From NCBI GenBank assembly GCA_016887505.1, contig CP069393.1, forward strand, positions 1 through 64,000: a stretch of 64,000 nucleotides of DNA, read 5' to 3'. Positions 25,680-34,435 of this stretch are shown here, piece by piece. The translations under genes were made by a program, and so were the position numbers. This DNA is from Clostridia bacterium. Its GTDB lineage: Bacteria; Bacillota; TC1; UBA5767. The first letter of the stretch is position 1; each line of letters starts with the position of its first letter. A model generated the notes under the pieces. That model was not told the origin of the DNA. It saw only the letters and a program-made list of their open reading frames with translations, and ran no database searches.

Positions 25680-25919
25680 TAGAAGTTTTCAATTTATTAG
25701 AAACTTTTTATCAATAATATCTTAAAAATAAAGATGTTCAATTAAACAATAGTAGCGTCACATTCTTCCCATAAAACGAATTTAAAGAAGACAAAGTGGC
25801 AATAAACTGAAATAGCCTAATCGAAAATCAATTATTGAGAAGTCAGAATTGATATCAAATCATTATAAATGAAGGGCTTATGCTATTTTTCAGCAAAATG
25901 ACATATTGCCACAGAAAGT

Positions 25920-26111
25920 AGTATTGATGTCAAGGGTAAAAAAATAGAAAGCTTGAAAGTGTAGGAAATAAAGGGTTCTGTGTATTTTGCTGATTTGCAG
26001 AATGGCAGAACCCCTTGTTGAATTAGTGCTTTGTGGAAATATATCCACTGTGAAGAAGTCACATAGTTGAGTGGACAGGACTGCTTTTGGGTAGGTTGAG
26101 TAGATAGGATT
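25920..26111. repeat. Backbone repeat A, about 190 bp
   Basis: From AGTATTGATGTC to GTAGATAGGATTG this stretch is clearly similar to 48607-48797. It holds a long hairpin: GGGTTCTG/CAGAACCC outside and ATTTTGC/GCAGAAT inside (about 25973-26013). It ends 10 bp before TAGGCTAAT at 26122. The rest of 25680-25919 holds no gene that I can support. Confidence 0.7.
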
Positions 26112-26699
26112 GTTGTATAAATAGGCTAATTATCATGGCGGAAATATGGTGAAATACTAGTTAGTCTTTTGAATTAAAGATTAAGTACATATAATGGTGT
26201 AGTGCGGCCGGGCAAGGTTGCTTATTCTAGTAGGTGAGAGTCCTATTCAGGTAATGTCTAGCCAACAGCCTGGTAGTGAGATCTTGGAGATATATCGGTA
26301 ACGATATGTTTTAAGCGTAGATCCGCAAGGTGACAGGCCGAAAGCGATAGTTGAAGTGATTGAGCTCCGAAATTATAGTAGTTGGGATAGGCAGATGCGC
26401 TTACACACGCAGAATGCAAAACTGGCAGACACGCTAAGGTGAGTCTCTGTCAGCGCCCCGGAGTCTTAGAACTTGGCATGTCATACGATTCGAATAAGTG
26501 GCAACCCGGGAGACCCTGATTCCTCCAGGAAACTGGTATATCCTACAAGTGATAATCAAGCAAGGAAGATAAATGGGAGTCAGGGAGTCGGATGATTGCA
26601 TAGTACCAATGAAGCAGGGTAATTCCCGTGGAGGAAAGGCAATCACATCAGAAGGCTCTTGTAGAGGAAACAATAATCACACACAGAGGTGAATAAATA

Positions 26700-27998
26700 T
26701 TGGAAACAAAACTTACAAGAATAGCCTGTATTGCAAAAGCAAAGCCCAAAGAACGCTTTACTAGTCTAGTACACCTGATTGATGAAGAACTGTTAAAACA
26801 GTGCCATCAGGAACTTAATGGTAAGAAGAGTGTTGGTGTCGATGAAGTTACCAAAGAGAAATATCAACAGAATTTGGAAGATAACATCAGAGTGTTGCAT
26901 CAAAAACTACGTCAGATGAGCTACAAACCCCAGGAAGTAAAACGAGTTTATATTCCCAAAGCGGGAAGTCATAAGAAGCGAGCACTGGGTATACCAACCC
27001 ATGAGGATAAAATTGTTCAGTTGGCGGTCAATAAGATTTTGACAGTTATCTATGAACAGGATTTCTTAGATTTCTCCTATGGGTTTCGTCCAGGCAAGAA
27101 TTGTCATGACGCAATACGGGGACTCAATACCATCTTGGTTACTAAGAAGACCAACTGGGTAGTGGATGCAGATATTCGAGGATTCTTTGACAATGTTGAC
27201 CATCAATGGATGAGGAAAGCTTTGGAAGTAAGAATTGCGGATAAACAACTCATTAGACTTATCATGCGCATGCTGAAAAGCGGCATCATGGAGCAGGGCG
27301 TAAGACAAAGTACTTTGGTTGGCACCCCGCAAGGCGGGGTTATTTCACCACTATTAGCGAATATTTATCTTCATTACATCTTGGATTTGTGGTTTGAGAA
27401 AAGTATCAAGAAGCATAATAGAGGTGAAACGGAGATGGTTCGGTACGCAGATGACTTTGTGTGTTGTTTTCAATATGAAAATGAAGCGAAGCAATTCTAT
27501 CAGCAACTACAAGAAAGATTGAGAAAATTCGGTCTTGAGGTAGCGCATAATAAAACGAGCATCATCGAGTTTGGTAGATATGCCCATGCAAACAGACAAA
27601 AGAAAGGATTAGGTAAGCCTGCTACATTCAATTTTCTAGGGTTTACCCATTACTGTGGTAGAAGTCGTAACGGTAAGTTCCGAGTAAAACGTAAAACAGA
27701 GAAGAAAAAGTTCTGGGGAGCTATTGCAAGAATGAAGGATTGGCTTAAGCAGCATCGAAACTTGCCAATTCGTGATATCTTGCAAGGCGTCAGGATAAGA
27801 CTCTTAGGACACTACCGTTATTATGGCATCACAGACAACAGTCCAATGCTTTCGAAATATCAGTATTGGGTTACATGGCTCATGTTTAAGTGGATTAATC
27901 GGCGAAGTCAACGCAACAGTTATACGTGGGAGAATTTTGAAATGTTTTTAAGAACAAATCCTTTGCCAGGACCGAAGGTATACATCAGTATCATTTAA
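26700..27998 (+). CDS. ltrA: Group II intron reverse transcriptase/maturase
   Basis: A 432-residue intron-encoded protein starting at TTG 26700 after AGAGGTGAATAAATA. The reverse transcriptase has all main blocks: VKRVYIPKAGSHKKRALGIP, FLDFSYGFRPGKNCHDAI, GTPQGGVISPLLANIYLHYI and the catalytic VRYADDFVCC. The maturase (X) domain is at about 300-400 (FNFLGFTHYCGRSRNGKFRV). The protein ends with LPGPKVYISII and has no C-terminal HNH endonuclease, as in intron lineages that retrohome without second-strand cleavage. It splices and mobilises the host intron. All catalytic residues are present, so the intron may be active. Confidence 0.93.
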   Translation: METKLTRIACIAKAKPKERFTSLVHLIDEELLKQCHQELNGKKSVGVDEVTKEKYQQNLEDNIRVLHQKLRQMSYKPQEVKRVYIPKAGSHKKRALGIPTHEDKIVQLAVNKILTVIYEQDFLDFSYGFRPGKNCHDAIRGLNTILVTKKTNWVVDADIRGFFDNVDHQWMRKALEVRIADKQLIRLIMRMLKSGIMEQGVRQSTLVGTPQGGVISPLLANIYLHYILDLWFEKSIKKHNRGETEMVRYADDFVCCFQYENEAKQFYQQLQERLRKFGLEVAHNKTSIIEFGRYAHANRQKKGLGKPATFNFLGFTHYCGRSRNGKFRVKRKTEKKKFWGAIARMKDWLKQHRNLPIRDILQGVRIRLLGHYRYYGITDNSPMLSKYQYWVTWLMFKWINRRSQRNSYTWENFEMFLRTNPLPGPKVYISII

Positions 27999-28032
27999 TA
28001 GCTTTTGCAAACAAGGTCAATCTTATGATGAG

Positions 28033-28065
28033 GAGCCGTGTGCGTAAATAGCGCAAGCACGGTTC
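28033..28065 (+). ncRNA. Group II intron domain V
   Basis: GAGCCGTGTGCG and GCGCAAGCACGGTTC form the short bulged hairpin with the conserved GAGCCGT...ACGGTTC ends of domain V, the catalytic centre of the ribozyme. Confidence 0.85.
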
Positions 28066-28194
28066 TGGGAGGGGTGTAGGTTCAACTGAGTTATCAGGAG
28101 GCCTGCATCTACTCGACAATACAGAATGAGCCAAAAACTCATTCCTTGGTTACAATAAATGTACCACCAAATACTAAACCGAGGAGTATGAATC

Positions 28195-29399
28195 ATGGCT
28201 CAGTTCAATATTACCTTAACCGAAGAACACTTGCACGGCCTTTTCGTCTCAGATGGAAAAGACAAAGCATTTTCCAATTTGCTTGAAGAAATTTTCAATC
28301 AGGTTCTGGTTGCCCAATCCAAAGAACAGGTCTGTGCAGCACCTTACGAGCGCACAGAAGACAGAACTGCTTACCGAAACGGCTTTAGAGATCTAGGGTT
28401 GGGACACTAACTTTGCATGGTCCCAGACACCGTAACGGTGACTTCAGCACTGAACTCTTTGAGCGTTACCAACGTAGTGAGCAGGCATTGCTTTTGGCCA
28501 TGATGCAAATGGTCGTAAGCGGCGTCTCATCCAGAAAAGTGGAAGACATCACCTATGAGCTCTGTGGCAAGAAGTTCTCCAAGTCTATGGTCTCCAAACT
28601 TTGTGAGAGACTGGATCCTATCGTGAAGAACTTTCAAAATAGACCACTGGAAAAGCATTATCCTTTCTTAGTAGTGGATGCCATGTACCTCAAGGTGCGT
28701 GAAGGCGACAGAGTTCGCTCTAAAGGACTGCTAGTAGCCGTTGCTGTGAACCATGATGGGCACCGCGAAATAATAGGTTTCAGGGTGGCTGACACGGAAT
28801 CGGAAACCAGTTGGGGTGACTTCTTCTCTTCACTGAAGGAACGCGGTTTAAGTGATGTTCACCTTGTTACTTCGGACAGCCACAAAGGGCTGGTAAATGC
28901 CATCAGGAAACATTTCCAGGGTGCTGTCTGGCAAAGATGCCAGACACATTTTTCCAGGAACATGCTGGACATAACACCAAAATCATTGCAGCCAGAACTG
29001 AAGGAAGAGTTAAGAGAACTCTATGATGCGGTCGATCAGGCTAGTGCCATTAATATCCGAAACCGGATTATGGACAAATATGAATCCAAAGCTTCCAGAG
29101 CAATGTCTCTTTTGGACGATGCTTTTGATGACATTACCGCCGTCCTCAGTGTTCCTTTCAAATACAGGAAGCGATTCAGAACCAGCAATAGCATAGAGCG
29201 CCTGAACCAAGAAATTCGTAGTCGCGAGCGGGTCATTCGGATTTTTCCGAATGAGGCCTCCGTCATACGTCTCTTAGGTGCTTTGCTCATGGAGCATGAT
29301 GAAAAATGGCAGACCGGACGAAAGTACTTCGAGATGGATTTATACTACCAAACACTGGCCAACTCTGATGAGAAAATATCCGCTTCCGCCGTTGCCTAA
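28195..29399 (+). pseudogene. IS256/Mutator-family transposase, frameshifted
   Basis: The N-terminal frame (28195-28410) has RTAYRNGFRD, where IS256 transposases carry their R-NG-R-x-R motif, and stops at TAA 28408-28410. The remaining 328 codons continue in another frame (TLTLHGPRHRNGDFSTELFE) with the DDE domain: FLVVDAMYLKVREGDRVRSK, LVTSDSHKGLVNAIRKHFQ, and TSNSIERLNQEIRSRERVI. One base change of frame near 28400 is enough to explain this. The right terminal repeat seems to be GAATTTACACACAAAACTGG (29415 on), then directly rhuM-like sequence at 29443. The left repeat is not visible, because the group II intron lies there. Confidence 0.85.
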
Positions 29400-29442
29400 T
29401 TTATAATACCGAGCGAATTTACACACAAAACTGGACTTGACT

Positions 29443-30268
29443 GTAATATTGGTGATGATTACTTTGATGAACTATTAGAATGTATTCGTGATATTAGAGC
29501 CTCAGAAAAAAGGTTTTATAAGAAAATCACGGACATCTATGCTTTATCTATAGATTATGATGAAAAGTCAGAAGAAGCTAAAAAGTTCTTTGCAACAGTG
29601 TAAAACAAGCTTCATTTTACCATTCATGGTCATACAGCAGCAGAACTCATTGAACAAAGAGCCGATGCTTCAAAAGACAATATGGGTCTTACCACTTGGA
29701 AGGGTGATAAGGTATGCAAAGGGGATATTACTGTTGCTAAGAATTACTTGACGGAAAAAGAAATATAATCCCTCAACCGTATTGTAACCATGTATCTAGA
29801 TTATGCAGAAGACCAAGCAGAAAGACATAACCCAATGTATATGAAGGATTGGGAAGAAAAGCTCAATGCCTTTCTCAAATTTAATGAGCGTGACATTCTT
29901 ACTGGTACAGGTTCTATTTCTCATGAAGTGGCTTATTATGAGCAGAAAATCAAAGAAAACCCTAATTGGGAACTGACAAAAATATATTCCGATGCCAGTA
30001 TTAGCGGAACTAATATTAATAAATGTCTTGGCTTTTAAGAGCTGATTCGTGATGCCATGGCTGGTGAGTTTGACATGGTCATTACCAAGAGTATTTTTAG
30101 GTTTTGTAGAAATACTAAGGATGTTTTGGAATATACCAGACTGTAAAAAAAGCACAATGTTGCGGTATTATTTGAAAAAGAGAATATCAATATCTTCTCC
30201 ATGCAAGTCGAAGTTGCTATGATTATGACAAAGAAACCAAAGAATTGGCCATCAATGCAGAAGAAGCA
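29443..30268 (+). pseudogene. Decayed rhuM-recombinase block, fused by a deletion
   Basis: This stretch is a mutated copy of 21270-22490. It begins inside rhuM (IGDDYFDELLECIRDIRASE), with stops at about 29600 and 29767. At about 29930 it jumps from the rhuM sequence SHEVA straight into the large recombinase sequence VAYYEQKIKENPNWEL, in frame. The recombinase part keeps [20 protein letters not shown] but has stops and lacks the catalytic serine region. A second deletion joins about 30225 to YDYDKETKELAINAEEA. It cannot make either protein. No gene is seen from 30269 to 30562. Confidence 0.85.
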
Positions 30269-30562
30269 ATGTTGTTGATTTGGGAAGCAGTAGATGAATT
30301 GCCAGGATAGTATCCAAAACTAACACCGAGAATGCTTGACTATGCTATCTGGAATCATGAACGCTAGTTGTAATTTGGAATCACATCATTTAAAAATTGA
30401 ACTACATATAACTCCTTGCGTACCAATTTCATCTGTATGATTAATTGGACGGAATTATATATGGAAACTGCCCCTATACTAACACAATGTATAATACTAT
30501 AAGAATGTACCAGTTGTTTGAGCTATATGCAAGTGACTATTACAGTGGAAAGGGGTCAGCTA

Positions 30563-31582
30563 GTGGGAGAAACTCTAAATAGAAAATTCAGTCCAAGTGA
30601 GAAAAAAGCTATGCAATTTGCTGAATTGAAGCATGAAGGTCAAAAAAGGATTGGTGGAGCCGACTACATAAATCATCCAATCCAGGTTGCAGAGTATCTT
30701 TACGACCACGGATACCGTGGGAAGTATGTATTTACTGCTTTTTGTCATGACTTACTTGAAGATACGAATGCAACCGAAGAAGAGATTTTTGATCTATGCG
30801 GTAGATTTACTAGGGATGCAGTTAAGTTGCTTTCAAAACTAGAAAACCAGGAAACTGAACAATACCTAAGTGAGATTAAGAAAAATGAAGTAGCATATGT
30901 GGTAAAGGTTGCCGATCGTATACAAAACTTGCTAGATTCTGAATTTGCAGACCTAGAATTTCGAGAGAAGTACGTAAAGGAGACAGAAGAATACTATCTC
31001 GAATTTGCGAAGGATAGCCCGTTTTACCGGGACCTTGTTCGTGTACTGAAATGTATTAAAATTCAGAATATGAAAGAGAAGAATATGGTAATGATTCATT
31101 CTGTGGAATTATTTCATATGCACGAGGATTTCTATGTGCTATTGGGATATGTACTGGAAGAGGAGCCTATACTCTTATCATGTCTTATTCACGAAGATTC
31201 AGCAAAATGTATTGGTGATGCTGAACGAATACCACTTGAACTGTATGCAATCCCCAAATCAGATGTAAAATTGTATCGGGATGAAAGAGCATACTTTGAG
31301 GATTCTGATAATATCTTCCATCATGAGTCAATAGCAGCTGGTTTAAAAAGCATTGAAATTAATGATGAGGTACTACCAGCTCCAGAATCATTTCTCACAG
31401 GAGTTGTGGAAGGTGTTATAGATTCAGAAATGCTAGGGGATGCTTTTGATGAAAATACTTATTTGGTATATGTACACTTACTAGGGATGACCGTATTGGT
31501 TGAGGTAAGCAAGAACGACATTATTGAACCAGCTGTTGGGAATATTCTTTCAGGAATCTTTGATATGTATGCAAGGGTATAG
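30563..31582 (+). CDS. HD-domain (RelA/SpoT-hydrolase-like) protein
   Basis: A 339-residue protein. The first 150 residues resemble the HD hydrolase half of RelA/SpoT and MESH-type small alarmone hydrolases: AMQFAELKHEGQKRIGGADY, INHPIQVAEYLYDHGY, FCHDLLEDTNATEEEI (HD plus ED) and YVVKVADRIQNL. No synthetase domain follows. The C-terminal 180 residues are unrecognised and acidic. The HD part could hydrolyse (p)ppGpp or another nucleotide; this is inferred. The GTG at 30563 fits AAAGGGG at the right distance; earlier in-frame TTG 30518 and ATG 30527 lack a good site. It precedes a nuclease-like gene in the same direction. Confidence 0.72.
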   Translation: MGETLNRKFSPSEKKAMQFAELKHEGQKRIGGADYINHPIQVAEYLYDHGYRGKYVFTAFCHDLLEDTNATEEEIFDLCGRFTRDAVKLLSKLENQETEQYLSEIKKNEVAYVVKVADRIQNLLDSEFADLEFREKYVKETEEYYLEFAKDSPFYRDLVRVLKCIKIQNMKEKNMVMIHSVELFHMHEDFYVLLGYVLEEEPILLSCLIHEDSAKCIGDAERIPLELYAIPKSDVKLYRDERAYFEDSDNIFHHESIAAGLKSIEINDEVLPAPESFLTGVVEGVIDSEMLGDAFDENTYLVYVHLLGMTVLVEVSKNDIIEPAVGNILSGIFDMYARV

Positions 31583-31662
31583 GGGGTAATGTTCTAATAG
31601 ATATTTTTTATAATTAGCCTATTATATTTGAAAAATATGAGTACTCAAAAGGAGGGTATAAA

Positions 31663-32130
31663 ATGAAGAATGATAAGAAGTTACCAAAAGGACTATCTGG
31701 TGTTTCAGGAGAATACTTTGTTGCAGCCGAGCTCTCGAGAAGAGGATACATCGCAGCTATTACATCGAAAAACACAAAGGACTATGACCTACTCGTATCC
31801 AATTTTGAGGATAGTAGTGAATCAGAGAAGACGTTAAGAATTCAAGTGAAAACAAACCAGGGGAGTCGTAAGAGTTGGTTGTTGAGTAAGAAGTGCGAGG
31901 ATATTCGATCGGAGTCGACATTTTATGTTTTTGTGAATCTTAATGGTTTGGAGATTCCAGACTATTATATTGTTCCAAGTAATATCGTAGCTGAACAGAT
32001 TACTGAATCACATAAAAAGTGGGTGAAAGAACCAGGACGTAATAACAAGGAGCATAAAGATACATCTATGCGCATGTTTAATGATGAAGAAGAATTGTAT
32101 CTGAATAGATGGGACTTGCTTGATTTATGA
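31663..32130 (+). CDS. PD-(D/E)XK nuclease-like protein (155 aa)
   Basis: A 155-residue protein with AAGGAGG before its ATG. The start GVSGEYFVAAELSRRGYIAA followed by TKDYDLLVSN and LRIQVKTN fits a PD-(D/E)XK fold of the Holliday-junction-resolvase-like type: Glu in the first helix, Asp in the hairpin, then Q-V-K. A C-terminal VFVNLNGLEIPDYYIVPSN strand is typical of related DUF4365-like proteins. These are often found in accessory regions; the substrate is unknown. It follows the HD-domain gene by 80 bp. The fold is likely, activity uncertain. Confidence 0.6.
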   Translation: MKNDKKLPKGLSGVSGEYFVAAELSRRGYIAAITSKNTKDYDLLVSNFEDSSESEKTLRIQVKTNQGSRKSWLLSKKCEDIRSESTFYVFVNLNGLEIPDYYIVPSNIVAEQITESHKKWVKEPGRNNKEHKDTSMRMFNDEEELYLNRWDLLDL

Positions 32131-32432
32131 TTAAAAGGTTTAAGAAGCTTCTCTTTGCTATAATGATTGGTTGGGGGAAGTATTGCAATATAGTATTGTA
32201 AAAATCTAGTGGGAAGCAAATGAATGCATGATTTAATATCCGAAACTATGTTATACTAAATCTATAAGAAATCAGAATATAGGGGGCCTTATTAGGGCTC
32301 TCTTTTTTAAGAATCACAAATACCTATTAAATGAGGAATCAATGCTTTGCCAAAGCCATGGGCTATTATATCAAACAAGGATGCTAGACTATGTCATTTT
32401 TAACACAACTTGCAGTATATTTTAAGGGCGAT

Positions 32433-33400
32433 ATGAAAAGAAAAAGAATAATTGGTATTGTTGTTGCGTGCATTATGGTTATTTTGTTTGCAAGGTGTGG
32501 TAAAAGTTCGAACGAACATGTAGGTGAAGCAAAAAACCCTTCGGTTCAATTCATCAAGAAGGTGAAGATTACCATGGGTTATCGATAATTTTGAGGAAAA
32601 ATGACTCAAGAATATTAAAACAGAATTGTTGGAAGAATTAATTACAGGTTGGATAACAAAAGATGGAGAGGTTGATGGTGATAACGACTATTCTCCTGAT
32701 GTTTGGTACCCTGACGATGTAGAGGCGGTAACATACATTTCCAATAGCTGATGAAAAGTCTGCGTCTGTTGCTTCAAGTTCAGCAGAGCAGGGCAAACAG
32801 GGTGAAGTCCTAGAAGTAGGGTCTATAGAAGTGGAAAAGCTTATAGAAGATGAAAATACTATTGCAAAATCGATCTATGATGACGCGGTTGGAAAAATGG
32901 CCTATGATATATTCAAAGAATTAGATAGTCAAGGCTTTGAAGCAAAGTTTGCTTATGCTGTAATTAAGCAAGATTTTACTGAATCAATTCGAATTAACCC
33001 TCCTGAAGATGAAGATTTGTATATTCCTTGGATCATTACAGAAACAGATTCATTCAATGCTGACAGTAAGTGTGCATCATTTATAATAAACACACAAGAA
33101 AATATTGATCCTGAAGTAGAGGGCCAAAGTATAAAGGAAAAAATAACAGCTAGACTATCATCTACAAATGCATGGGGGACTTTAAGAAACTATGGGGACC
33201 AGGAATTTCCATATGGGTTTAAGATTAAACAGGTTAACGGAACGCTTGCAGAAATATTGGTAGACGAAAATACTTGGTTTCTTAAAGTTATGTGTGAAGT
33301 TAAAGATACCAATGGCTTGTGGCTTAAGAATCTTGTGTGTGAAGCAAGAGTAACAGGAACCGACGATGCACCAATAGTAACTTACTTTATCGTTTATTAA
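32433..33400 (+). pseudogene. Broken secreted/lipoprotein-like gene
   Basis: Three frames in a row seem to come from one gene. The first (32433-32588) encodes a signal-like start, MKRKRIIGIVVACIMVILFA followed by RCGKSS; an Arg precedes the Cys, unlike a normal lipobox. The second (about 32615-32752) reads ELITGWITKDGEVDGDNDYS. The third runs from about 32745 to 33400 (DEKSASVASSSAEQG, then a 189-codon domain ending VTYFIVY). Frameshifts at about 32590 and 32745 separate them. The C-terminal part could still be made from GTG 32831, but it has no good ribosome site. No family is recognised. Confidence 0.5.
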
Positions 33401-33529
33401 TCCTTAATTTGACAGATTCGAATATAGTATATTGAGAGAACTTTTCTAATCTTGAAAAGGTACTCAAAATCTTCAAACACAAATAGAGCTAGAACACACT
33501 TTAAAATAGAAATGAAAGAAGGAAAGAAA

Positions 33530-34291
33530 ATGTTTAAAATTAGGAATTTTGAAGACAATGATGATGTGAAAATTGTTGAAGAACTAGGTGCTTTTAAAGT
33601 AGTGGAGTACGAAAGAGATTTAAGTGTAGATCACTTAACCGCCCAAGCCGCATATTATGCTTCGGAAATGAATGTAAGGAGAAGACAACTGGTTGGCGAT
33701 GTTAGTCTTTCCAACATTACTGTTCAGGCTGGAGCTATGCAATGGACTGTCGGTGACGTAAAAGCCACAACTGGCATAAGAGGAGTAGGAGATTTAATTG
33801 GAAAGGCTTTTAGAGGAAAGGTTACAAATGAATCTGCAATAAAGCCCGAATACATTGGTAGTGGTAAACTCGTATTAGAGCCAACATATAAGTATATTTT
33901 GCTAATTGATGTTGATGACTGGAACGGTTCAATAGTAATTGAAGATGGCTTATTTCTTGCTTGCGATTCAGAGTTGAAGCACAAAGCTGTTATGAGATCT
34001 AATCTTTCCTCTGCTGCGTTGGGTGGAGAAGGATTATTTAACCTTGGGTTTTCTGGTGGTGGAGTTGTAGCACTTGAATCTTATGTGCCAAGAGAAGAAC
34101 TAATAGAAATAGAATTGACTGATGATGAGTTGAAAATTGATGGGAATATGGCGATTGCTTGGTCTGGTAGCTTAGGTTTCACAGTAGAAAGAGCAGGAAA
34201 AACACTTGTGGGTTCGGCCGCTTCAGGGGAAGGTTTTGTTAATGTATATCGAGGAACAGGAAAAATTTTGATGGCACCAGTTCTACGTTAA
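33530..34291 (+). CDS. AIM24 family protein
   Basis: A 253-residue AIM24/TIGR00266-like protein, start ATG 33530 after GAAGGAAAG. Typical beta-helix features are present: GDVSLSNITVQAGAMQWTVG, GSGKLVLEPTYKYILLIDV, VIEDGLFLACD, and near the end NMAIAWSGSLGFTVERAGK with GEGFVNVYRGTGKILMAPV. Bacterial members are cytoplasmic proteins of unknown role, related to a mitochondrial biogenesis factor and to tellurium-resistance-associated proteins. The gene stands alone, with unrelated neighbours on both sides. Confidence 0.85.
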   Translation: MFKIRNFEDNDDVKIVEELGAFKVVEYERDLSVDHLTAQAAYYASEMNVRRRQLVGDVSLSNITVQAGAMQWTVGDVKATTGIRGVGDLIGKAFRGKVTNESAIKPEYIGSGKLVLEPTYKYILLIDVDDWNGSIVIEDGLFLACDSELKHKAVMRSNLSSAALGGEGLFNLGFSGGGVVALESYVPREELIEIELTDDELKIDGNMAIAWSGSLGFTVERAGKTLVGSAASGEGFVNVYRGTGKILMAPVLR

Positions 34292-34435
34292 AGGGAAGTA
34301 TTGTTGTTCAATATTCATCTAACAATTCGGTACCTTAATTGCAATAGCGACAGCACCACTTACCATATAGACTGAAAAATGTGACATGATTTATCATTGC
34401 AATTACAGAGTTGTTACGAGAGGAGATTTATCAGC

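Larger units (their letters stand above)
23865..25821 (+). mobile_element. Putative small-serine-recombinase cassette A
   Basis: TAGGCTAATCAACATAT at 23865 and TAGCCTAAT at 25813-25821 border a segment with an Imm5-like gene, a broken small recombinase and a small membrane protein gene. Cassette B (48819-50627) has the same borders: TAGCCTAATCAACATAT and TAGCCTAAT. The shared borders are direct; the cassette idea is inferred. Confidence 0.42.
26202..28117 (+). mobile_element. Group II intron
   Basis: The 5' end GTGCG at 26202 fits the intron consensus GTGYG. A structured, ORF-free stretch of 500 bp precedes the maturase gene. Domain V (28033-28065) and a domain VI-like hairpin follow, ending near CTACTCGAC at 28117. 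Exact ends are estimated; length is about 1.9 kb. The sequence after it (AATACAGAATGAGCC) leads into an IS256-type transposase, so the intron sits in that element's 5' leader. Confidence 0.85.

Noticed and set aside
32281-32312. GGGGGCCTTATTAGGGCTCT followed by T run as terminator
   Set aside because: The stem needs wobble pairs and a register shift; too weak to list.
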